Of a DNA stretch of 64,000 nt, positions 56,005 through 64,000 are shown piece after piece. The stretch's first letter is position 1. Each line of letters opens with the position of its first letter. The DNA comes from Tricholomella constricta (lineage: Eukaryota > Basidiomycota > Agaricomycetes > Agaricales > Lyophyllaceae): NCBI GenBank assembly GCA_013368375.1, contig JAACJP010000010.1:248001-312000 (forward strand), in the 5' to 3' direction. The position numbers were made by a program, and so were the translations under genes. A model generated the notes under the pieces. That model did not search any database. It was not told the DNA's origin and worked only from the letters and a program-made list of their open reading frames with translations.

Positions 56005-58587
56005 CTAAAGTGACACGCCCAACTGATTCGCCATCTCCGAGGCATTGGGGATGAGCGGGCCAGCGACTTGACTGGGGATAAGCGAGCCAGCGACGTGATT
56101 GTCGATGCACCACGCCTTGAGCTCCACCAACGCCTGAGTCACAGCCTCCAGGGCGGCCTGCAGACTGTCCAGGCCGAGCGCTGCGACACAGTCGCAGGTG
56201 TTGAGGAGTCCCTGGATGACGCCATTGACGCTGATCAGGGCATCGATGTTCGCGAGGAGCTGAGGAGCGGAAGTTGAGCCGAGGAGACCGATGCTAGCCT
56301 GGACCACATCATTCAGGAGGCGGTTGTTAACGAGGCCAACTGAGGGAAGGCCCTGCGCCTGCGTGCGAAGGCCGAGAACCAGATCGACGATAGCAGCGAG
56401 CTTGTCCTGGAGGACGTTGGCGTCGGTAGTGGCGTGCAGCAGTGCCTTGAGGTCGTTCACGAGCCCGTCAAGTTCGAGGTCAATGTCGCCTGTAACGTTG
56501 GTGGCAAGGTTGAGAGCAGCCTTGAGGTCAAGGGCAGCCTGGCCTACGGCGTCGAGCGCGGTGACGAGGGTACCAAGGGCAAGCTGCTCGACACAGTCGC
56601 AGGTGGCGAGGGTGGTAGCGATGATAGCGTTGACATCGAGGAGAGTGTTAAGGTTTGCTACAAGGTCCGGAACGGTAGTGGACTGGCCGAGGCCGATGGC
56701 GGCCTGGACGACAGCGCCGACGAGGCTCAAGTCTACTGGGAGCTGGGGAGTGCCGACAATAGGAATGGGGATAGGGGCGGAGCCAGGAGGGAGCTGGACA
56801 CCAGCGTTGCCGAGTTCGAGCACAAGGTTAGCGAGGCCACCAACCTTGGCGATGATGGGGGCAGTGGCGTCGATGACGATGTTAGCGTTGACGTTGTTGA
56901 CGTTGGCGACAGCTTGGGCGATGAGACTGAGAAGAGCGTCGACATCGAGGTCAATGAGGAGGTCAGAAGTGCTGGGGACCGGAACGGGGGCGGAGTCAGG
57001 GAGAGTGATTATGGAGCCAACGGGGTTAGCCTGTAGCCATGCCTGAAGGTCAAGGGCAATCGAGATGAGATCATCAAGTTTGGCGACGAGGTCCCCGAGG
57101 CTGAGCCAGCGTGTACACTCGCAATCGTCGATCCTGAGCTTAAAGTCGGCGTTGGACGCAACGAGGGCATCGACGTTAGCAACGACACTGGCGACGGTGT
57201 TGGAATTGAGAAGTCTGACTGCGGCATCAACAGTTGCATCGACGAGAGCAGGGTAATCGACAGAAGGCGCGGTCTGTGGGTGGCGGATCCCGTGACAGAC
57301 GTTGCTGAGATCGACGACAGCATTTGCAACGAGGCCAAGCTTGCCCTGGAAGTCTGCATCGGGAACGACGGATTGGGCGAGGACAGCGCGTTTCTCAACC
57401 CCTAGTCTCAGGGGGCCCCGACCGCCAGGTGCCATGGAAGCTTGCTGTTTAATGGTGGTAGCAATGCAATGGGTTCCGTCAACGCTGGGCTGCTGGCCGT
57501 CGCGGCATTTGGCGACAACACATTGGGACTTGTAGCATGTGGCAGTGATGACGCCTGGGATAGAGCTACACTCCTTGCCGACAACCTTGGAACGGTGATG
57601 CTCGTAGAAAGGATGGGGGGTGATACATCCGCCGCCTGAGATATTATATGAGTATCTGAGAACGGTACTAATGTTGGATGAAGAGCTTACAGCTATCAAG
57701 TGCCGCACTGGTATCGACGCATTCAAAGTCAAGCGAATCTTCGCGTCCAGCAATGCCGCAAACGGACTCCTTGCTCATGCAAGTAGCCTTGGCCTGGGCG
57801 AGAGTCGTGATCTGGCGCACGCTTCGGCGTTTACGGGGTACCTGAGAGCCACAACCCTACGCAAGTACCGAGGTCAGAACTCAATCGAGACAATAAAAAG
57901 AAGAGGGTAGGGGACTGACACTGGGGAAATCTCCGCAGATGCCGTTGCATTCAGAGTCGGGGGCTTCGCATACACAGACGCCGCCGACATCAGTGTAGCC
58001 GTCAATGCATTCGAAGGCGCAGGGATCGTCTTGGACACAGATGCGTTGTGCATGAGTGGGGAACGTGCAGGTCTAGCGGGAATGGCAACATAAGTATACT
58101 GTGCACTACGCATGAAGAAACACATACCGCGCCACTGATGCCAAGCTGAAATCACATCAATGAACAAAAGGTCAGACGAAGATAGACAAAGAGGGACGCA
58201 CGAAGGTCTGAAGCAAGGCACTAGCTCCCGTTCGCCCAAAGAGGGCGACAAGGGTTTGCGCAAGTGGGTTGATGTCAAGCCACGAGTCAATGTCCTGCAC
58301 ATGAGCACATCAATCAGTACCCAGCTCCACGCGCCGAGAGATAGAGAGAGAAAGTAACGCACGCTAGTACACAGGCAAACCTGCTGATCGGCATAACTGC
58401 CAGGGTCGAGTAGTCCAATTTGTCGTGCAAGGACGTCCCCACTGACGGAAACGCACGTGTCGATGACGTCGCGCGGTAGCTTATATTGGCGCGCCGCGAG
58501 CAACCGGGCATGGGCACCAGCAGCGGCGGGTGCGATCAGCCCCGAGAGGGTGAGAGAGGAGACAAGGAGCGTAGTTGTGAGACGCAT
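56005..58587 (-). CDS. Secreted CPL1-like protein with three Cys-x-Cys helical repeats (copy C)
   Basis: Start ATG 58587: signal peptide MRLTTTLLVSSLTLSGLIAP, then LPRDVIDTCVSVSGDVLARQ. Cys-rich exons (about 58070-57490): RICVQDDPCAFECIDGYTD, VCVCEAPDSECNGICGDFP, the GSQVPRKRRSVRQITTLAQA segment, CMSKESVCGIAGREDSLDF and the CPL1 core CGGCITPHPFYE...GVITATCYKSQCVVAKC. The final exon has three repeats with C-x-C pairs DDCECTR, ATCDCVE and NTCDCVA, each about 130-150 residues with short linkers, ending ASEMANQLGVSL at TAG 56005. The dibasic RKRR stretch ahead of the second Cys block is present in some form in all three copies (KQKR in A, RKRR in B) and could be a Kex2-type cleavage site; that is inference. 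Confidence 0.8.
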
Positions 58588-59508
58588 GTTGTTCGTGGTC
58601 CGTGAGGTGAGACGCGAACCGAAAAGGAGGGAGTCAAAGGAATGTAGTGGACCACGGTCGGTGGGCGGCGAATGGAGTCGGTGGGTTGGAAAGAATAGGT
58701 GAGACAGAGGCACCTTTATGGGTCTCGGGCGAGTGAAAATTGTGCGGTATGAACGGGAGACCAACGCTTCGACGAGGAACGTGATTGGAACGGAGGGACA
58801 GATGATACGGTGATTCCCCGATTTGGATGTAATCGTGTGGCGCTTCTACCTCTGTTTCGGTGAGAAAGACAAATGCGAAATCGGTGAAGCGAAGCGAATA
58901 GCTTAGATTCAGCCTCACACTGGTGTTTTCTACTGTGGTTGGGAGGAAATTGCTCTTTAGCACGCCCATGAAAACTGGAGCCATGGCGGGCACTGGGGAT
59001 CCCAACATATATTATGGCACGTATCGATGCGCGCAGCCAACAAGCCAGGCGAACCCATCGAGAAGGCAGGAAATCATTCTCGTCCGTTTTCTAAACAAAA
59101 AAGCGCTCAGGGGACCTTAGCAATGTATATACCCAAGGAAACGACCTACCGAGAATGGTGAGCGCCAGATAGTGATTTGAATGGTGGGCAAGCGAGCAAG
59201 ATTTCAATGGAGCCTTCATCGAGTGATGTCAAGAAGATTCCAGTAGTGATGTATTGGATGTGTCGAGTGCACAACGAGGCGATGGAGCTTCGAAAAAAAA
59301 TCATCATTGATAGGCTTCGTCGTATTTCAATGTCAGAGCAATGAATAGTGCATCGAATGGTGCGCAAGCTAGCCGTGTAGACGATGTCAAGCGCAGGCTT
59401 GGAAGGAGCCGAAACGGATCAACATATGACAGAGAGATTCGTCTCGAGAGCCGCCGATCCAACATGAGAGGCTATTTTGCGTGACAATTTGTGAATTTCG
59501 ACATGATA
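58588..59508. other. Intergenic region between copy C and MED8
   Basis: About 920 bases holding the copy C promoter and the MED8 3' end; no gene supported. Confidence 0.5.
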
Positions 59509-60537
59509 TCAAGATGGCAGAGCAGGTGTCCCATTCACATCCACAGAGCCAGGCAACCCGTTACTCGGCACGATTGCGGTCGGAGAGACGGGCGATTGTG
59601 TGTCCATAGCAGAGTCCACAAGCGCCTGAACCTCGTCCTCATCACTGCTCATACCCTCGCCTTCGTTGCCCACGTCTCCATCGCCTTCACCTGCGCTCTC
59701 CGCCATCGCATTCTCCTCGTCTCCATTATTCTCATCCCCATCCCCATTGTCATCACCCTCATCCATACGATCGTCGATCGCCTGCGGATGCAACCTCGGA
59801 TCCCACTCTAGCTCCTCCGGTTCCTCCACCTCCACTTCCACCCTTGCACGCCAATCAAACCGCTCTCGCAGCATCAGCACCGCCCTCACCGCACGTTCCA
59901 CCCGCCGATCATGCGCTCCACGGATCTCCTCGCACTCTGCCAGCACATCCGTGTACTCCACCGGCTTGCGTGCGCCCATTCCAAACGGCGGTACCGGCAT
60001 GGGTACGGGTACGGGAGCAGCGCCAGCGACGCCGAGGACGCCCAATGAGCCCTTGGTGGCCATATGTTCCGCGAGCCTGCGCACCGTCTCGTTCTCCACG
60101 CGCAGGACATCTGTTGTCTGCTGGTTCCGGAGGAGCGGGATTACCTCGCCGTCGAGTTGCGCGTCGGTGAGTGCAGCGCTGGGGTATAGTGCCACGCGTT
60201 CTAGAATGTTCCCTGCAGAGCTTCCACTGGCGCCCCCAGCGCGTAGCGCTTGGGCAGTAGAAGGCGCAGAGAGCGTCCCGGTGAGTCCCATGGAGAAGGA
60301 GTGAGTCTGCGAGAGCAGGATGTTGTATTTCGATAGGATGTCGGGCCACGCGGGCATTGCAGCCATGTGCCCCGCTTCGATTGTACGCTGGAGACTGTGG
60401 ATGGAGTCGATTATTTGGCTGGCCTTGAACCTGAGGGATTCGAGCTGGGAGATGGGAAGCCCTGCAGTCGTGAGAGGCGCAGAGACATTCGGGCCTGAAG
60501 ATGGACCTGCGGGTGGGGGGTTATAGAAAGTTGACAT
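59509..60537 (-). CDS. MED8: Mediator complex subunit 8
   Basis: Head-module subunit of Mediator, which links activators to RNA polymerase II. Intronless, 342 residues, ATG 60537 (MSTFYNPPPAGPSSGPNVSA). The N-terminal helices match the Med8 family: LPISQLESLRFKASQIIDSI, HSLQRTIEAGHMAAMPAWPD, ILSKYNILLSQTHSFSMGL, then LERVALYPSAAL and LLRNQQTTDVLRVENE, a typical Med8 progression. The middle holds a VPVPMPVPP stretch and a helix around EYTDVLAECEEIRGAHDRRV. The last 100 residues are strongly acidic (MDEGDDNGDGDENNGDEEN), likely disordered and longer than in yeast. It and the next two genes all read on the minus strand. Confidence 0.88.
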   Translation of the reverse strand: MSTFYNPPPAGPSSGPNVSAPLTTAGLPISQLESLRFKASQIIDSIHSLQRTIEAGHMAAMPAWPDILSKYNILLSQTHSFSMGLTGTLSAPSTAQALRAGGASGSSAGNILERVALYPSAALTDAQLDGEVIPLLRNQQTTDVLRVENETVRRLAEHMATKGSLGVLGVAGAAPVPVPMPVPPFGMGARKPVEYTDVLAECEEIRGAHDRRVERAVRAVLMLRERFDWRARVEVEVEEPEELEWDPRLHPQAIDDRMDEGDDNGDGDENNGDEENAMAESAGEGDGDVGNEGEGMSSDEDEVQALVDSAMDTQSPVSPTAIVPSNGLPGSVDVNGTPALPS

Positions 60538-61519
60538 TACGGCTGGATAGTTCGGACGTCAGTAAACATGGAAAGGCTTGATAAATTATCAGTTACACTT
60601 GTTTGGCCAGCTTACATATTAGATATCGATAATTAACCGAGCGTTGTACTAGGACGCTGACCTTCGCCGCGGCTGGTGGCGTAGGCCTCCGGGCAAGGTC
60701 GGTGACCTCGTCGGGCTTGTGCTCGGTCAGTCGCAGACCGCCGCGCTTGTCCTTCTGCTACCTCCTCCGTGCCGTCCCCCTGACGGGGGCCTCCGTTCAC
60801 GACGAAGTCACTGTTGACTCCTAGATCTATCACAGACAAAGTCTCTGCGCTTGCCAATGTCATGGCTTCTTCGACATCCTAACTCGTTCCTTTCGTAAGC
60901 TCGAGAATCATATATAAATCTCAGAATATCAGCGCGTCTACCGTTCCATCTCGAGTTTCGGTCTGAATCATCTTCACATCCAACTCAGACTTTCACCACC
61001 ACAACATCCTCGTCACCATTGCGAACTTCCATTCTTCAAACGACGTCTAGAGTTCCTAAGTCAGATTACGTCGAGAGAGATGATAGGATACGTGTGCGTG
61101 ACGTCGGTAGGTGAGGGGAACGAACCCAGGCGTCCTCACAAGGCGCGGAAAGGAACAACGCTGAGGCGGTCCAAGCAACGACACCAATCATTCATTGTAT
61201 ACGTGCATTCACAAGTAAGAAGCGATACTTTGTACAGTAATTAAAACGGGAGTATGAAGGGGAAAAGGACGGTGTATGAAAGAGAAAGGGAGCGTCTGGT
61301 CGAATGAATTCAACGATCAGTGTCATGACCAGGTAACAGAGGCTAGAAAATCGTGAACTTCGTTTATACGGAACGGGAATGGCTTAATCTACGATGACGT
61401 AGCAGAGCGGGATGGGATGCAAGTGTGGGAGGGCAAGATTAAACAACACAACGGATGACGAGAACACAACTTCCTCTCCTCATCGCCAGTTCTGCCAGGC
61501 CTTATTGTCACGTCACGAT
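60538..61519. other. Intergenic region with a GC-rich segment
   Basis: About 980 bases. 60633-60863 is GC-rich and open on the minus strand (MTLASAETLSVIDLGVNSDF...), unlike its AT-richer flanks, so it may be a remnant of a repeat. No domain or second copy in the window; I do not call a gene. Confidence 0.35.
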
Positions 61520-62626
61520 TCACGTTGTTTCCGTTTCTTTCCTATAGGCCTCCCTGGCCTCCTTGTAGCGCTGGACCCACGGCTAACGTCGACAAATGCA
61601 ATATTGGTTAATCAAACGGAACGGGAGAGGATTCCTAGCGGGCGAATGAAAGCGAAACAGGACGCACCTCCTTCTCCGCATCGCTCATGCCATTCCAAAT
61701 TGCAGCGATCTTCGGCGTCACCTGACCCATGGGCAGATGCGCAAACTCCGCCGCATGTGTCTCGCGGTACGCCATTGAGAAGCTATACACGTCTTTTAGC
61801 GCTATGAACCAGATACGCACATGCGCAAACGGAGAACATACATGATGTACTGGTTGCCAGGAATCTTGGGCTTATCCGGGTTGTGCGCGACGATGCGGCG
61901 CTTGCCCCGTGCGACTCTGCGGCGGTTGATTTCCTTGCGGACGGCGGGATCGAGCGTATTTATGAAGGCATCACGCTTCGCCTTTGCCTCGTCGCGCAGG
62001 ATCTGTGACTCGGCAGTAATTCTCTGTGTACGGATGAAAGGGTGAGGAGCGGTGTGAATGGGATGGGAGTCTGTACTAACATCCCGCTCCTGTTGTGGGA
62101 GCTCTTTCCACGCAGCCGCGCCTTGGCGGGCGCGGTTCAGCATGTTCTCAGAGCTGATAATGGGATGATTGGAGTTATGGTATTTCAAGAGAAAATGCGA
62201 GAACGCGGAGGGGCCCGTTTTCGGGAGAGTCCTTGGGACGTCGACTGAAAAGGAAATTGAGCAACGAGCGGGTGCAGAGGCGGTATTGTGAGGGGGGACG
62301 TACGCTTTGCTGTGGACAAGGTGCGTGTGAATAGTGATGCGAGGATGAGACACTACAGACGTACGTGGGTGGACCTTCTTCTTCTTCTTCGCCTTCTCCT
62401 CTGCTTTCGGCGCGGCCTTCTTCGTCGTCTTGGATTTGGCTTCGGGCTCCTCTGTGGTGGTCGAGGAGTTGGAGCTGGTGGGTTCGGCGCGAAGGACGCT
62501 GGCAAAGAAAGAACGCGTCAGAGATATCGCGAGGACCTTGGCCTGCGGACGCGCGGCAGGCCGGGCGAGAACAGATGCCATTGGCACGCGACGAGACGCA
62601 AACCGGAGAGATAGAACGGAGAACAT
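61520..62626 (-). CDS. Mitochondrial HMG-box DNA-binding protein (Abf2/TFAM type)
   Basis: Probably packages mitochondrial DNA. Start ATG 62626: MFSVLSLRFASRRVPMASVL, an Arg/Ser-rich presequence for mitochondria, then a Lys-rich linker (KAEEKAKKKKKVHP). Two HMG boxes: the first around PRTLPKTGPSAFSHFLLKYH with SENMLNRARQGAAAWKELPQ; the second is rebuilt only after splicing a 58-nt intron (acceptor at TGTATAG), giving KIPGNQYIIFSMAYRETHAA, then VTPKIAAIWNGMSDAEKE and, from the last exon, PWVQRYKEAREAYRKE, the closing helix. Stop TGA 61520-61522. The two-box architecture with a mitochondrial leader fits Abf2/TFAM; a nuclear HMG protein is less likely because of the leader. Confidence 0.82.
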
Positions 62627-62856
62627 GAGTCGTAAGGGCAAAGTTGAGACTGCACAACGTGACGGTGGTGATGGAAACTCGCGTGACAGGCGAGTAACTG
62701 TATGTCCATGCTTGGCCGTGGCCTCGGAATCACGGCGGGTGGCAGACGATATTCTATCTCTAACAAAACATCATTTCATGCTTATATATCGTGATAAATT
62801 CGCCGAATACTTGAATATTACTCCCATGTCTCGCACTTACGGACAGTAAAGATACG

Positions 62857-63826
62857 TCAGGCCTGCGACGACACAACCGCACTGAGGTACGTAGTCCAGT
62901 AAGTCGGGATGTTGTGGTAAGCGACCGCGTTCTCGTAGTTCGTGAGGAACGTCGCGCCGGCCTTGAAGGTTTTCGTCAGTGCCGACAGCGTGGAGCTCGG
63001 AAACTGCGCCGGTGTGGTATGAATTATCACCGCCTGCTTGCTCGTGGGAGTCGCAGAAGAGGTTGGGAGGTTTGCGACACTGCAATGCAAAGGGGGGATT
63101 GGAAGATGGACAGAAAAGCGGACAGGTACGCACTTGAAGTCGGCGAAATACCCCTCGAAGGTGACCACGAGGTCAGCAATGTTGAAATACCCGTTGTCCT
63201 TGGGGGCCACACCTGGGTTTAGGGTGATCTATGCAAGAAGTCAGCAGATTGTTTGTATCCTCCGTCCAACAGGATGCTCACATGCGCACTGGACCCGAAG
63301 TCTGTCTTCACATGCGCGCTGTAGTTCTGATAAATTGCCAAGGCGCTCGTCTCGATGGCAGCCTCGTCGAAAAAGATGCCCGAGGGACGATATGCCGTGG
63401 CCCACTGAGCGTAGGTGTGAATGTCGGCGGTGACAGCGGAGGACGCGCGGTTGCCCCAGGAGGTCGAGACGTAGCCGACGATCTTGACATTGTTGCCGCT
63501 GGAGGCACCTGTGGTGCGCAGCTTGGCAACGCAGGCCTGATAATTCGTGTCGGGCTGTGAGTTGACGGCACCTGGCCCCGAGGCGGGGTTTACGATGAAT
63601 AGGAACTGTAGGGTGGGGTTCGAAGAGATGCTAGAGGGGTGTGGATGTCAACTGGGAAGCACTGTTGATGATTAGGAAAAGATTGGATTCACGAAGAGAT
63701 TAGAGGAGCCCAGGCGGCGCAATTATCTCCGGGGTAGATGTAGAGGGGGAAGATGACGGCAGAAGGGAGGAGTGCGAGGGAGCCCACGCAGGCACTGAGA
63801 ACAGTCAAAGCACCGAGTAAACGCAT
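62857..63826 (-). CDS. Secreted spherulin-4-like protein
   Basis: Start ATG 63826 gives a signal peptide, MRLLGALTVLSACVGSLALL. The body follows the spherulation-specific family 4 pattern: a strand with PLYIYPGDNCAAWAPLI, SSNPTLQFLFIVNPASGPGA, QPDTNYQACVAKLRTTGA, VKIVGYVSTSWGNR, the SAVTADIHTYAQWA helix, PSGIFFDEAAIE, HITLNPGV, YFNIADLVVTFEGYFADF, and a C-terminal PTYWTTYLSAVVSSQA ending at TGA 62857. The family has a TIM-barrel-like fold related to glycosidases; the FFDE motif holds conserved acidic residues, and some relatives act on galactosaminogalactan-type polymers. Substrate here unknown. About three introns. Confidence 0.85.
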
Positions 63827-64000
63827 AACGTTAGATAGACCTAGAGTCGTAGCTGATGTTCTAGCACGTCGGAAAATTCGCGCTGTGAAGTTCTGCAGTC
63901 CAGAGAGTCCTCTTTATACCTGGCAAAGCGCAAGATCTAGCCCTAGTTCTGGCGATAATCGTCCGGACGTTGTACTCATGTGGAATGAGACTCGGTCTTC
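63827..64000. other. Promoter side of the spherulin-4-like gene
   Basis: A TATAAA sequence on the minus strand at 63913-63918, about 90 bases from the ATG, is a likely TATA box. The window ends here. Confidence 0.4.

Noticed and set aside
60633..60863. Minus-strand GC-rich ORF as a gene
   Set aside because: No domain or splice context; composition alone suggests a repeat remnant.

Overview
The window looks like nuclear DNA of a basidiomycete fungus, most likely an agaricomycete. Genes carry many short introns (about 50-70 nt, GT..AG), coding and intergenic GC is moderate, and several families are typical of mushroom-forming fungi: CPL1-like secreted proteins, basidiomycete-type HNH proteins, a short seven-helix membrane family, spherulin-4 and SMP-30-type lactonohydrolase. 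This placement is inference from gene families and intron style; no marker gene for taxonomy was found. No rRNA, tRNA or CRISPR array was recognised.

Layout. 1-4.8 kb: 3' part of the DNA polymerase epsilon catalytic subunit gene, with one apparent single-base frameshift. 6.0-8.4 kb: a MYND zinc-finger protein and an HNH-domain protein. 8.8-13.7 kb: ribose-5-phosphate isomerase (minus) facing away from the tiny TFIIH subunit Tfb5 (plus, four exons including two of 16 nt), then a BCS1-type AAA ATPase (minus). 14.8-18.2 kb: an aminoglycoside-phosphotransferase-like protein whose catalytic loop looks degenerate, and a seven-helix membrane protein.

18.9-26.4 kb is a mobile-element cluster. It holds a 736-bp fold-back element (85-bp perfect inverted repeats, GACGTA on both sides) and, 117 bp further on, a complete 6,628-bp DNA transposon with 30-bp perfect terminal inverted repeats and an 8-bp target duplication. 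The transposon has one nine-exon gene that reads through in frame as 1,828 residues: an N-terminal Ulp1/SUMO-type cysteine protease, a C2HC finger, then a DDE-like transposase core. This is the most unusual object in the window.

26.6-34.7 kb: a coiled-coil protein, mitochondrial aconitase (eleven introns) and a membrane-anchored lactonohydrolase (minus). 35.1-44.0 kb: a complete, apparently very young Ty3/gypsy-class LTR retrotransposon with LTRs identical by eye, a 5-bp target duplication and one 2,683-residue Gag-Pol frame that ends in an extra RGG/RS-rich tail of about 440 residues. 45.0-46.5 kb: a delta-9 acyl-CoA desaturase fused to cytochrome b5, with a 12-nt exon.

47.2-58.6 kb: three tandem minus-strand paralogues, each with a signal peptide, a CPL1-like cysteine-rich domain and three or four helical repeats mostly marked by a Cys-x-Cys pair. 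59.5-63.8 kb: Mediator subunit 8, a mitochondrial HMG-box DNA-packaging protein and a secreted spherulin-4-like protein, all minus. The housekeeping genes (replication, transcription, pentose phosphate, TCA cycle, lipid desaturation) share no pathway; the shared theme is a gene-dense region broken by three separate transposable-element insertions.
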